From NCBI GenBank assembly GCA_900544945.1, contig UQXG01000015.1, positions 1 through 23,252 of the forward strand: a stretch of 23,252 bases of DNA, written 5' to 3'. Positions 5,097 through 12,644 of this stretch are shown here, piece by piece; position 1 is the stretch's first letter, and each line of letters starts with the position of its first letter. The translations under genes were made by a program, and so were the position numbers. The notes beneath the pieces were generated by a model, which had not been told where the DNA came from, ran no database searches, and was given only the letters and a program-made list of their open reading frames with translations. The DNA is from an uncultured Eubacteriales bacterium. Its GTDB lineage: Bacteria > Bacillota > Clostridia > Oscillospirales > Oscillospiraceae.

Positions 5097-5165
5097 GATA
5101 TAGGACTCGAACCTATGACCTTCCGCACGTCAAGCGGATGCTCTAGCCAGCTGAGCTAATCGTCC
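5089..5165 (-). tRNA. tRNA-Val (anticodon GAC)
   Basis: The minus strand folds into a full cloverleaf: acceptor GGACGAT with ATCGTCC, D-stem GCTC with GAGC, anticodon stem TCCGC with GCGGA around the loop TTGACGT, T-stem ATAGG with CCTAT around TTCGAGT, discriminator A and encoded CCA. Loop position gives the anticodon GAC, reading GUC/GUU valine codons. All stems are perfect, so the gene looks functional. It has its own strong promoter (5219-5191) and a strong terminator directly after the CCA. Copies of its 3' end are scattered through the adjacent repeat units. Confidence 0.95.
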
Positions 5166-5167
5166 AT

Positions 5168-5219
5168 AGGCGCTTCGTAAGCGCCTGATTAGTATACATG
5201 CAGATTTGACTTTTGTCAA
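5168..5219 (-). promoter_or_regulatory. tRNA-Val promoter and 5' leader hairpin
   Basis: On the minus strand TTGACA (5219-5214), 17 bases, then TATACT (5196-5191). The short precursor leader contains an 8-bp hairpin, AGGCGCTT-CGT-AAGCGCCT (5168-5186), ending two bases before the mature 5' end; it may guide RNase P processing. The promoter begins only about 20 bases beyond the capA stop codon, and no terminator separates them. Confidence 0.8.
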
Positions 5220-5238
5220 GCTTTTTTTGGATTTTTGC

Positions 5239-6717
5239 TTACGCCGCCTCTGCCACAGTGGTTTCCGGTGTGGTCTCCGGAACGGCTGCCATGGGCTGGG
5301 TTGCCAGCTCCGGGTGCTCCGCCAGATTCTGGTAGTAGGCCTCCCGGTCGGTTTTTGCCTGCGCCAGATCCTCCTGGCAGGCAGTCAGGCCCTCGCCGAT
5401 GATTTTCATGGTCTTGGCGTAGGAATCCTGGGCGGCGGTGAGCTCATTATCCGTCAGCTCAAAATCAGCCTTCCACTGCTCCTCCTTGTCCTTGACCAAA
5501 GGCAGAATATTATACTCCCGTTTGCCGTTCTTAGAGTGCATATTCACCCAGGTGGGGATGGCATCGATGCCCGCCACATAGACCTTACCATCGGAGTACT
5601 TCTCGAAGGTCACGCTCAGCAGCACGCCGGACTCGGTATACCGGGAGAATTTGTCGCTGATGCCCGCTCTCTGATTGGAAACCGCGTTGCCCAGAGAGTA
5701 CAGGCAGTAGGTCTTGTGCTCCGGGTTTTCCGTGCTTTGCAGCAGCGCCATGGGCTGCACCACATGGGGATGTCCGCCAATAATCACGTCAAAGCCCAGG
5801 TCGCAGAGCTTCTGCGCCATATTATCCTCGGCGGCGTTTTCCTTGATCTCGTATTCCTCGCCCCAGTGGATGAAGATCATGGTGGCCTCCGCCCCATCCT
5901 CCTTCATGCCCTCCAGAATAGGCTTCAGCTCGTTATAGAGCTTATCCGGGTTCTTCTTGCTGAAATAATTGGCTTGCCCCTCATCCTTGATATAAGCAAG
6001 GCCGTTCAGGGAAAAGCCGTTTCCGGAAATGCCGAAGGCCCAGGAATAGGCGACCATGCCCACCTTGATGCCGTTGATATCCACCACGGAATACCGCTTT
6101 TCTCCGGGCAGCTGGGTGCCCAGAGATGCCAGTCCCGCCGCCCGGACGGTTTCGATGGTGCGGATCATGCCGTCACCCATGGTGTCGCCGGCATGGTTGT
6201 TTACGGTAAGCAGCATGTCATAGCCTGTGTCCTTCACGCCGTCAGCCAGGCCATCCGGGCAATTGAAGGCAGGATTTCCCTGGTAGGTGTACTTGTCGCC
6301 GCCGAAGGTAGTCTCCAGGTTGGCAATGGCGTAGTCGTAGCCGCTGATGAGATCCTTGCTGTACTTGAAAATCCGGGTGAAATCGTAGCCGCTGCCCTCC
6401 TGGCAGGAGGCAAACACCGGCTTGTGCATCAGAAGATCTCCCTGGGTGGAGATACTGGCCGTAGCCACCACATGCTCCGGCTCCGGGGCTTCCGTGGTAG
6501 GCGGAACGGTAGTCTCCGGCACGGTGGTGGTCTCAGGCTGAGAGGGCTGGGTGGGCAGCACCAGAGAGCTGTCCTGACTGGGCTTCACATCCGCTTCCTT
6601 GTTCACCAGGTCAATGCACAGGTAAACCAGGAAGGCAGTAGCCGCCAGCATGAGAACGATCAGAACGGTGAGCACCACGGTCAAAGCCGAATGGCTGCCC
6701 TTGGGTTTTTGAGACAT
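5239..6717 (-). CDS. CapA family protein (PGA_cap metallophosphatase-like), membrane-anchored
   Basis: A 492-residue protein. Residues about 12-34 form a single N-terminal membrane anchor (LTVVLTVLIVLMLAATAFLV), followed by a Pro/Thr/Glu-rich linker (TTTVPETTVPPTTEAPEPEH) and the CapA domain. The domain shows the family's calcineurin-like landmarks: QGDLLMHKPVF, AIANLETTFGG, VNNHAGDTMGDG, FIHWGEEYE and GGHPHVVQP. A short Pro/Glu/Thr tail ends the protein. CapA/PgsA proteins act outside the membrane in poly-gamma-glutamate capsule synthesis, but many solitary homologues in Clostridia have no known role and no capB or capC lies here. The ATG has GGAGGAA nine bases upstream. The gene follows alr by 11 bases, so the two are probably one operon, linking it loosely to cell-envelope work. 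Confidence 0.85.
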   Translation of the reverse strand: MSQKPKGSHSALTVVLTVLIVLMLAATAFLVYLCIDLVNKEADVKPSQDSSLVLPTQPSQPETTTVPETTVPPTTEAPEPEHVVATASISTQGDLLMHKPVFASCQEGSGYDFTRIFKYSKDLISGYDYAIANLETTFGGDKYTYQGNPAFNCPDGLADGVKDTGYDMLLTVNNHAGDTMGDGMIRTIETVRAAGLASLGTQLPGEKRYSVVDINGIKVGMVAYSWAFGISGNGFSLNGLAYIKDEGQANYFSKKNPDKLYNELKPILEGMKEDGAEATMIFIHWGEEYEIKENAAEDNMAQKLCDLGFDVIIGGHPHVVQPMALLQSTENPEHKTYCLYSLGNAVSNQRAGISDKFSRYTESGVLLSVTFEKYSDGKVYVAGIDAIPTWVNMHSKNGKREYNILPLVKDKEEQWKADFELTDNELTAAQDSYAKTMKIIGEGLTACQEDLAQAKTDREAYYQNLAEHPELATQPMAAVPETTPETTVAEAA

Positions 6718-6728
6718 TGTGTTCCTCC

Positions 6729-7889
6729 TTACAGAAACGCGTCCAGCAGGTAGTGGACGGAGCGAACGGGTTTGCCGCCCTGCAAATACACCCGGGGCAC
6801 CCGGCGGCTGATGCCGCAGACGAATTCGTAGTTGAAGCTGTCGGCCAGAGCCGAAATGGCTTCCATGGTGATGGTTTCGCCCCCGTCGGTGCCCACTAAG
6901 GTGACCCGGTTGCCTACCTTCACTCCGGGAATGCCGGTGACGTCCACCATCATCTGATCCATGCAGATTCGGCCTAAAATCGGGGCTTTCTTCCCATGGA
7001 TAAGCACATAGAATTTTCCGGAAAGATTCCGGCGGTAGCCGTCGGCATAGCCTACGGGAATAGTGGCCACCACCGTGTCCCGGGTGGTCACATAGGTGCC
7101 GCCGTAGCTGATTTCCCGACCGGCGGGAAGGGTTTTCACATGGGTCACCCGGCTGAGCCAGCGCAGAGCAGGCCGGAGATTCAGAAGTCCCGGGTCAACC
7201 TCGTCGCTGGGGTACATGCCGTAGGTGATGATGCCGGAGCGAACCATCTCATAGGGTGTCCGGAAATTCATAAGCCCCGCGGAATTGTTCAGGTGGCGAA
7301 TGGGGATGTTCACCCCACGGACTTTGAGCATGTTGTCAAATTCCCCAAACCGAGCCGCCTGAGCCTCTGCCCGGCTTAAATCCGCGCAGTCGGCGGTGGC
7401 AAAGTGGCTGAACATACCCTCGGCCTGAATGCCCGGCAGGGCGGCGATTTCCGCGCAGATGTCCGCATCTTCCTCCGTGACCTGGAAGCCGATCCGGCTC
7501 ATGCCCGTGTCCACGGCAAAGTGGAATTTTGCCGTCAGATTCAGAAAGCAGGCCGCCTGGGACAGCGCCTTGCCGTCCTCCAACCGGTAGATGGTGGGGC
7601 GAATATCCTGCAAAATCGCCGTGGGGAAGGCCTCCGTGGGGGTGTAGCCCAGAATCAGGATGGGGGTGGTGAGCCCCGCGTCCCGGAGCTCCAGGGCTTC
7701 CAGAATGGAGCTGACGCAGAAGAAGGCACACTTGTCCTTCAGTAGCCGCGCCACCTGCACCGCCCCGTGGCCGTAGGCATCGGCCTTGATGACTGCCATC
7801 ACCGGCACCCCGGCCTTTTCCCGGATGGCATCTATATTGTCCGAGATGGCATCCAGGTCGATGACCACTCGGGTAGCGTCAAAATCCAC
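6729..7889 (-). CDS. alr: Alanine racemase
   Basis: A 386-residue PLP enzyme converting L- to D-alanine for peptidoglycan. The PLP lysine is K35 in AVIKADAYGHGA. The second catalytic residue is the tyrosine of EISYGGTYVT, in the C-terminal beta-domain, followed by IPVGYADGYRR and GRICMDQMMVDVTG, all standard landmarks. Further PLP-barrel contacts appear in FHFAVDTGMSRIGF and HLNNSAGLMN. Length is typical. The start is GTG with AGAGGA nine bases upstream; there is no better ATG. It is the first gene of a leftward pair with capA and has its own promoter (7950-7922), divergent from the DUF3786 gene. Confidence 0.95.
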   Translation of the reverse strand: MDFDATRVVIDLDAISDNIDAIREKAGVPVMAVIKADAYGHGAVQVARLLKDKCAFFCVSSILEALELRDAGLTTPILILGYTPTEAFPTAILQDIRPTIYRLEDGKALSQAACFLNLTAKFHFAVDTGMSRIGFQVTEEDADICAEIAALPGIQAEGMFSHFATADCADLSRAEAQAARFGEFDNMLKVRGVNIPIRHLNNSAGLMNFRTPYEMVRSGIITYGMYPSDEVDPGLLNLRPALRWLSRVTHVKTLPAGREISYGGTYVTTRDTVVATIPVGYADGYRRNLSGKFYVLIHGKKAPILGRICMDQMMVDVTGIPGVKVGNRVTLVGTDGGETITMEAISALADSFNYEFVCGISRRVPRVYLQGGKPVRSVHYLLDAFL

Positions 7890-7921
7890 GAAAATCAGTC
7901 CTCTTTTTCAGCGTTTTTCCC

Positions 7922-7950
7922 ATTCTACCACAGAAGATAGGAAAAGTAAA
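7922..7950 (-). promoter_or_regulatory. alr promoter
   Basis: On the minus strand TTTACT (7950-7945), 17 bases, then TAGAAT (7927-7922), with TG just upstream of the -10. It lies about 33 bases before the GTG start. Confidence 0.6.
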
Positions 7951-7972
7951 CACGAAATAGTTTAAGGATTTC

Positions 7973-8001
7973 TTGCGATTTCCGTCAAAGCGTGATATAC
8001 T
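7973..8001 (+). promoter_or_regulatory. Promoter of the DUF3786-yjdF pair
   Basis: TTGCGA (7973-7978), 17 bases, then TATACT (7996-8001) with a TGA extended -10. It is back-to-back with the alr promoter, with 22 bases between the two -35 boxes. Confidence 0.7.
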
Positions 8002-8034
8002 ATAAATAATTCAGTACCGATTGGAGGGAAGGCT

Positions 8035-8655
8035 GTGGCACGCACTGACAACTACCTCAAGCAGGCCGCCCAGGCAAAGGCCTACTTTCTGACCTATGAC
8101 CAGGAAGCCTTGATCCGCAAGTTAAACCTTGCCCACGACGAAGATTATCTCTACCCGGTGTTCTTCTCCCAAACCTATCGGCTCAGCCGAAAAACCGGGG
8201 ACTTAGCGCGTCAGGGAAAGCATGGCTGGGAGGATGCCAACACCCACGGTGAGGTGATGACCCTTCTGGATCTGATCTGCGACAGCCGGGAAGACCGTTT
8301 CGTCAGCGGAAAATGGAAGGATATGGCCCAATTCGGTCACACCTTTCATCAGAATCTGCTGGAAGAGCGGGATCCTCTGGCCGAAGCCTGTCAGGAAAGA
8401 CCCGAAGTGTTTCGTCGGTGGTGCGAGGCGCTGGGCGGCAAGCCCATGCCCACGGGGGATATCGCCTATTCCATCGAAGTCTTTGACGGCCTGCCCCTGA
8501 TGATTCAGCTTTGGTTCGGGGATGAGGATTTCCCCGCCAGGGCGCGGCTTCTTTGGGATGAAAACGCCCTGATGTACTTAAAATATGAGACCATGTATTT
8601 TGCCCGGGAAGTGCTTCTGTCCCGGCTGAAGCAGGAAATGGAGGAATCAGCATGA
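8035..8655 (+). CDS. DUF3786 domain-containing protein
   Basis: A 206-residue soluble protein starting at GTG, with GGAGGGAAG eight bases upstream. The C-terminal part, GLPLMIQLWFGDEDFPARARLLWDENALMYLKYETMYF, is the hallmark block of DUF3786, where the substrate-free descriptions stress the DEDFP and LWDENA segments. The N-terminal part has a mixed helical pattern without recognised motifs. Some DUF3786 proteins carry Fe-S cluster domains; this one has only scattered Cys and no such cluster. Function is unknown. It overlaps the next gene by ATGA, so the two are translated together. Confidence 0.75.
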   Translation: MARTDNYLKQAAQAKAYFLTYDQEALIRKLNLAHDEDYLYPVFFSQTYRLSRKTGDLARQGKHGWEDANTHGEVMTLLDLICDSREDRFVSGKWKDMAQFGHTFHQNLLEERDPLAEACQERPEVFRRWCEALGGKPMPTGDIAYSIEVFDGLPLMIQLWFGDEDFPARARLLWDENALMYLKYETMYFAREVLLSRLKQEMEESA

Positions 8656-9467
8656 AGCAGCACAAGCATCCGGTTCACCCGATCTACAAAAACAAAACCA
8701 CTTTGGCGGTTTACCTGACTCTGCGCGCCCTGATTATTTTTATTCTCATCCGGGCTGTATTCCGCGCAGAGTATGAAAGCGTATTCCTGTGTGCTCTGTC
8801 CCTGGTGCTGATGCTCATGCCCAGCATCCTCTCCAAAAAGCTGAAAATTGTCCTGCCGGACGTCTTGGAGATCATCATTCTGCTGTTCATTTTCGCGGCG
8901 GAAATATTGGGGGAGCTGAACAGCTTCTACGTCCGGGTGCCCAACTGGGACACCATGCTGCACACCATCAACGGCTTTCTGTGCGCCGCCATCGGCTTCT
9001 CCCTGGTGGATATGCTCAACCGGAACGAGCGATTCTCCATTCAGCTGTCGCCCCTGTATCTGGCCATCGTCTCCTTCTGCTTTTCTATGACCGTGGGGGT
9101 TCTGTGGGAGTTTTTTGAATTCAGCGGAGACTATTTCTTCGGCATGGATATGCAGAAGGACACGGTCGTTCACGCCATCAACTCCGTGAATCTGGATCCC
9201 ACCCTGTCCAACATCGTCGTCCACCTCCGGGACATCAGTGATGTGATCATCGTCCACTCCGACGGCACGAAAGAAGCACTGGGTCTGGGCGGCTATCTGG
9301 ACATCGGCATCATCGACACCATGAAGGATTTGTTCGTGAATTTCATCGGCGCGGTGGTCTTCTCCTGCATCGGCTACTTCTATGTCAAGCACGAGGGCAA
9401 GGGCAAGGTTGCCAACCGGTTTATTCCCACGGTGGAATTCCCGGAGGAGAAAACAAAGCAGGAATAA
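8652..9467 (+). CDS. YjdF/DUF2238-like integral membrane protein
   Basis: A 271-residue membrane protein with about six transmembrane segments. Landmarks resembling the DUF2238/YjdF family are WDTMLHTINGFLCAAIGF, VGVLWEFFEFSGDYFFGMDMQ and the late IIDTMKDLFVNFIGAVVF, where the His, Glu and Asp residues fall at membrane edges. Between them is a soluble loop with VVHAINSVN and VIIVHSDGTKEALG. The basic N-terminus and charged C-terminus point to the cytoplasm. Start ATG overlaps the DUF3786 stop, with GGAGG upstream. Function is unknown. The pair may form one unit. Confidence 0.7.
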   Translation: MKQHKHPVHPIYKNKTTLAVYLTLRALIIFILIRAVFRAEYESVFLCALSLVLMLMPSILSKKLKIVLPDVLEIIILLFIFAAEILGELNSFYVRVPNWDTMLHTINGFLCAAIGFSLVDMLNRNERFSIQLSPLYLAIVSFCFSMTVGVLWEFFEFSGDYFFGMDMQKDTVVHAINSVNLDPTLSNIVVHLRDISDVIIVHSDGTKEALGLGGYLDIGIIDTMKDLFVNFIGAVVFSCIGYFYVKHEGKGKVANRFIPTVEFPEEKTKQE

Positions 9468-9488
9468 GGAAATAGTATCAGTGTAGCA

Positions 9489-9543
9489 CACCTGCCCCGC
9501 CGGTGCAAGGCGCAAAAATCCTCACAGCCAAATGGCCGTGAGG
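9489..9543. repeat. 55-bp direct repeat, left copy
   Basis: Starts CACCTGCCCCGCC and ends ATGGCCGTGAGG. It matches 10856-10911 except for one base (GG versus GT) and one A in an A-run. It includes most of a terminator hairpin but stops before the closing T-run: here GTGAGG is followed by TCGTAAAA instead of ATTTTTT, so this copy is a broken terminator. Confidence 0.85.
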
Positions 9544-9607
9544 TCGTAAAACAGTAAAATCAAAAATGGTGAAAACCTTGTGTTTTCAAGGGGCGGCGTG
9601 ACTTCGG

Positions 9608-9820
9608 TCACGCCGTTTCCTTTTTCATGAGCTCATTCAGAGGGATAAAGCCCAGCCCGTCGTACCTGATATGGATGTGCTGTACCCGCTTGCCGCTGGA
9701 CTTGTCCGGTGCGTCCACATAGATGGCAGACACCAGCTCACGCAGAGCGCAGCCGTCCAGTTCCTCAATGTCGACATACTTGTGCGCTTTCTGAATGAAC
9801 TTTTCAATGTTTTCGTTGTA
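9608..9820 (-). pseudogene. C-terminal remnant of a serine recombinase (DUF4368-type tail)
   Basis: The minus strand encodes about 70 residues beginning YNENIEKFIQKAHKYVD, continuing IEELDGCALRELVSAIYVD and ending PLNELMKKETA before a TGA. This is like the C-terminal DUF4368 region of large serine recombinases from conjugative and integrative elements of Clostridia. The frame ends at a stop directly upstream, exactly where the DUF2089 gene begins, so the resolvase and DNA-binding parts are gone. It marks the segment as former mobile DNA. Confidence 0.75.
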
Positions 9821-10564
9821 TCATAAATCGTTATGCTCCTCAGTTAGAATTAACTCGCCACGTCCATTCTTAGCAATCCCCGCCCACTCTAAAATTGCAG
9901 CTATTACAAACACGGGATCAAAAACCGATTCTCCGATTGTTCGACCGCGGTGAAGCGCTATTGTACCGACAACGGTATTTTCCTCACAGCCGGGTTCACC
10001 GAGCTTATAGTTTCTTCCATTGCCTTTCTTTGCTCTGCCGCCTTGTTTTATAAGGAGTTCTACAATATCGTCAAACACCTTATAGTCGTAGGCTGGCTTA
10101 ACAGGCAACTTATCACTTGTAAAAGTTGTTCCGTCTGACTCTGCGTAGATCTCACAAGGAAGCCCTCTGGCTGTGTATACGGTAATGTGACCACCGTGCG
10201 CTTTCAGCTTTGCTTTGATGATTTCGGACGCGAGTGTGCTTGTATAGTCCACATCCATACGGCTTACATCAATTTCCTTTGGCATTACCTTCTCCGTTCC
10301 ACCGCCAAGATTTAAGGCGGCAAGCAATTCATCCAGTTTCTTTTTTGCAGTTGGATAAGATATTTGCATATCAGACTGTACCTCCTTCAGGTTTCCTCTG
10401 TCTTTCAAAAAAGTAATCAAGAACTCGAATTGCTCCTTGTCGAGCCGATCAAAAGGGCTAAGGTCGAACGTGTTTCTTAGCTCCATGCCACAATCAGGGC
10501 ATTGTAGCGTGCTAACTCGCAGTGTCCCATGACAGGCGGGACATTTTGAAATAAGCCGGTTCAT
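9821..10564 (-). CDS. DUF2089 family zinc-ribbon protein with C-terminal extension
   Basis: A 247-residue protein. Residues 8-25 form a zinc ribbon (CPACHG ... CPDCG). The following block, FDLSPFDRLDKEQFEFLITF, then RGNLKEVQSDMQISYPT and KKLDELL, is the DUF2089 signature and resembles a helix-turn-helix region, so DNA binding is likely. The C-terminal 160 residues (with VDYTSTLASEIIKAKLKAHG, KGNGRNYKLGEPG and GRTIGESVFDPVFVIAAILEW) are not recognised. The ATG at 10564 has GAGGTG six bases upstream; a TTG ten codons earlier is less likely. Base composition is visibly more AT-rich than neighbouring genes, and the gene sits inside a remnant mobile element, so it was probably acquired. It has its own near-consensus promoter. 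Confidence 0.75.
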   Translation of the reverse strand: MNRLISKCPACHGTLRVSTLQCPDCGMELRNTFDLSPFDRLDKEQFEFLITFLKDRGNLKEVQSDMQISYPTAKKKLDELLAALNLGGGTEKVMPKEIDVSRMDVDYTSTLASEIIKAKLKAHGGHITVYTARGLPCEIYAESDGTTFTSDKLPVKPAYDYKVFDDIVELLIKQGGRAKKGNGRNYKLGEPGCEENTVVGTIALHRGRTIGESVFDPVFVIAAILEWAGIAKNGRGELILTEEHNDL

Positions 10565-10585
10565 GTAAATCACCTCTTCGCTTAC

Positions 10586-10614
10586 ATGATACAACTAGAA
10601 AAATATTTTGTCAA
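10586..10614 (-). promoter_or_regulatory. Promoter of the DUF2089 gene
   Basis: On the minus strand TTGACA (10614-10609), 17 bases, then TATCAT (10591-10586). The start would fall about ten bases before the Shine-Dalgarno, giving a very short leader. Confidence 0.7.
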
Positions 10615-10662
10615 TATAGTACTTAATTATTTTTATTACTATATTGCTTTTTGGAATGTGTC

Positions 10663-10831
10663 TCACCGCTTCTGCCACACGATGTCATACCCCAGCGCGT
10701 CCGCCAGTTCCACCGCCTCGCCATAGCGGAGCGAACCGCGCTTGAGCTTGCCGAAGAGATTGGGGACGCTGCTGCTCCAGCCCCACCTTTCGCAGCTGGC
10801 GGGCGATGTCCTCCTTGAGAATCACTTCCAT
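10663..10831 (-). pseudogene. Broken small HTH (XRE-like) regulator
   Basis: The minus strand starts ATG after AGGAGGGG and reads MEVILKEDIARQLRKVGLEQQ, then continues in another frame as VPNLFGKLKRGSLRYGEAVELADALGYDIVWQKR and stop. The second part resembles the C-terminal half of short XRE-type proteins (the NLxxKLKRGxLRYxEAVEIADALG pattern). Between the two parts the recognition-helix region is missing and the frame is shifted, so there was probably an internal deletion. Its strong ribosome binding site is still intact. Such genes are common passengers of integrative elements. Confidence 0.6.
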
Positions 10832-10855
10832 ATTCGCCCCTCCTTTGTTTTTTCT

Positions 10856-10911
10856 CACCTGCCCCGCCGTTGCAAGGCGCAAAAAATCCTCACAGCCAAA
10901 TGGCCGTGAGG
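10856..10911. repeat. 55-bp direct repeat, right copy
   Basis: Near-identical partner of 9489-9543, 56 bases long here because of one more A. Its right half is the active terminator of prfC. Confidence 0.85.
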
Positions 10912-10918
10912 ATTTTTT
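10881..10918 (-). terminator. prfC terminator
   Basis: AAAAAATCCTCAC (10881-10893) and GTGAGGATTTTTT (10906-10918) form a perfect 13-bp stem, with GCC/GGC pairing further inside. It begins eight bases after the prfC stop and ends in a U-run on the minus strand. Confidence 0.9.
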
Positions 10919-10925
10919 ATCAAAA

Positions 10926-12518
10926 TTAACCTTCCTGCACCACAATTTCGGAGACTTTCAGGCCGGGATTTCTGCGGCAGGTGAAGTCGATGGCCCAATA
11001 GGAGCTGAACACCATCAGATTCCGCCCCCGGTAGTCCTCCAGCAGCTCCGCGTCGCTGCCCAGGTTCAGGTCGCTCAGGTCGCCTGGATACTCGTCGATG
11101 ACCCGGATTTCCTCGTAGGGCAGGGTCTCCATCCGCAGCTCCACACCGTACTCATTCTTCATCCGGTACTGGAAGACCTCCAGCTGCAATACGCCCACAA
11201 CGCCCACGATGACCTCCTCCATACCGGAGTTGGGCAGCTTGAAGATCTGAATGGCACCCTCCTGGGCGATCTGCTCGGTGCCCTTGACGAACTGCTTGCG
11301 CTTCATGGAGTCCTTGGCGGACACCCGGCTGAAATGCTCCGGGGCGAAGGTGGGAATGCCGGAGAAGGTGAACTTCTTGCCCGGCACGGTGATGGTATCG
11401 CCGATGGCAAAAATGCCCGGATCGAAAACGCCGATCACGTCCCCGGCGTAGGCCTCGTCTACGATTTCCCGCTCGGCGGCCATCAGCTGCTGGGGCTGGC
11501 TCAGCCGCATTTTCTTGTTGCCCTGAACATGGAAATACTCCGCGTCCCGGGTGAATTTGCCGGAGCAAATCCGCATAAACGCCAGCCGATCCCGGTGGGC
11601 TTTGTTCATATTGGCCTGAATTTTGAAAACAAAGGCGGAAAAATCCGGGTCAAAGGTATCAATGACACCGCAGTCCGCCGTCCGGGGCAGAGGCGGCGGA
11701 GTCAGCTTCAGGAAGGCCTCCAGGAAGGGCTCAATGCCGAAGTTCGTCAGGGCGGAGCCGAAGAACACCGGAGACAGCTGACCGTTTTCCACGGCCTGGG
11801 CATCCATTTCCCGTCCGGCGGACAGAAGCTCCACATCGTCGATCAGCTGCCGGGCTTTCTGCTCGCTGCCCAGAAGCTCCGTAACCTTCGGATCGTACAG
11901 ATCGACTTCCAGCTTATCGGCTCTTGACTTGCCGTTGACACCGGAGAAGAACAGCAGCTCTGCCTTCTCCCGGTCGTAGACGCCCTGGAAGTCCTTGCCG
12001 CAGCCGATGGGCCAGTTCATGGCGTAGGTCTCAATGCCCAGCTCCCGCTCCACCTCGTCTAGGAGGTCAAAGGGATCCTTGGTCTCCCGATCCATCTTGT
12101 TGATGAAGGTGAAAATGGGAATATGCCGCATGGCGCAGACCTTGAAGAGCTTTCTCGTCTGGGGCTCCACGCCTTTGGCACCGTCGATGACCATGACGGC
12201 GGAGTCCGCGGCCATCAGGGTCCGGTAGGTGTCCTCGGAAAAGTCCTGGTGACCCGGGGTATCCAGAATGTTGATACAGAAGCCCTCGTACTGGAACTGC
12301 ATCACGGAGGAAGTCACGGAAATGCCCCGCTGCTTCTCGATTTCCATCCAGTCGGAGGTGGCGGCCCGGGAATTCTTCTTGCCCTTGACCACGCCGGCCT
12401 GGGCGATGGCTCCGCCGTAGAGCAGGAATTTTTCGGTTAGGGTGGTTTTACCGGCGTCCGGGTGGGAAATAATGGCGAAGGTCCGGCGGCGGCTGATTTC
12501 TTCTCGCAGGGTAGGCAT
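10926..12518 (-). CDS. prfC: Peptide chain release factor 3
   Basis: A 530-residue translational GTPase, normal length for RF3. It recycles RF1/RF2 from the ribosome after peptide release. GTPase motifs are G1 SHPDAGKTTLTEK (residues 18-30), switch I around KQRGISVTSSVMQF, G3 DTPGHQDFSEDTYRT and G4 NKMDRE. The segment DAGKTTLTEKFLLYGGAI followed by GVVKGKKNSRAATSDWMEIE distinguishes RF3 from EF-G. The C-terminal part has domain II/III signatures such as MNKAHRDRLAFMRICSGKF and VVGVLQLEVFQYRMKNEYGV. The ATG is preceded by GGAGG with nine bases spacing. It appears as a single gene with its own promoter and terminator. Confidence 0.96.
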   Translation of the reverse strand: MPTLREEISRRRTFAIISHPDAGKTTLTEKFLLYGGAIAQAGVVKGKKNSRAATSDWMEIEKQRGISVTSSVMQFQYEGFCINILDTPGHQDFSEDTYRTLMAADSAVMVIDGAKGVEPQTRKLFKVCAMRHIPIFTFINKMDRETKDPFDLLDEVERELGIETYAMNWPIGCGKDFQGVYDREKAELLFFSGVNGKSRADKLEVDLYDPKVTELLGSEQKARQLIDDVELLSAGREMDAQAVENGQLSPVFFGSALTNFGIEPFLEAFLKLTPPPLPRTADCGVIDTFDPDFSAFVFKIQANMNKAHRDRLAFMRICSGKFTRDAEYFHVQGNKKMRLSQPQQLMAAEREIVDEAYAGDVIGVFDPGIFAIGDTITVPGKKFTFSGIPTFAPEHFSRVSAKDSMKRKQFVKGTEQIAQEGAIQIFKLPNSGMEEVIVGVVGVLQLEVFQYRMKNEYGVELRMETLPYEEIRVIDEYPGDLSDLNLGSDAELLEDYRGRNLMVFSSYWAIDFTCRRNPGLKVSEIVVQEG

Positions 12519-12596
12519 CTGTCAAGTCCTCCATTGTAAACTGAAAATCCGGAGGGCAGCTTCCTCCCGATTCGATAATTCTTTCAAAACCAATTC

Positions 12597-12625
12597 AGTT
12601 TACCATATTATTCCGCAGTTTACAA
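12597..12625 (-). promoter_or_regulatory. prfC promoter
   Basis: On the minus strand TTGTAA (12625-12620), 17 bases, then TAAACT (12602-12597). A leader of about 70 bases follows, containing a small hairpin (GGAGG 12551-12555 with CCTCC 12563-12567). Confidence 0.6.
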
Positions 12626-12644
12626 GAGGGATTATCAGATTTTT

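Noticed and set aside
4801..5110. Three direct copies of the tRNA 3' end as attachment sites of an integrated element
   Set aside because: The copies are only 123 and about 168 bases apart, with no integrase or cargo between them, so a classical integrated island does not fit, although a tiny non-autonomous element remains possible.
4800..5159. An open frame of 119 residues with internal repeats (VDDIGL ... PDGNSPPDCC)
   Set aside because: It runs through the tandem structured units, the terminator and the antisense of the tRNA-Val gene. The repeats in the protein follow from the DNA repeats, and the VDDIGLEPMTF ending is a known artefact of reading a tRNA backwards.
5206..6753. Plus-strand open frame of 515 residues
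   Set aside because: Antisense to the capA-like gene; no known motifs and a biased composition.
12534..12603. Inverted repeat GTAAACTGAA / TTCAGTTTAC as an RNA switch or BirA site before prfC
   Set aside because: One arm overlaps the -10 box so it would not be in the transcript, and the spacing of about 48 bases does not fit a BirA operator.
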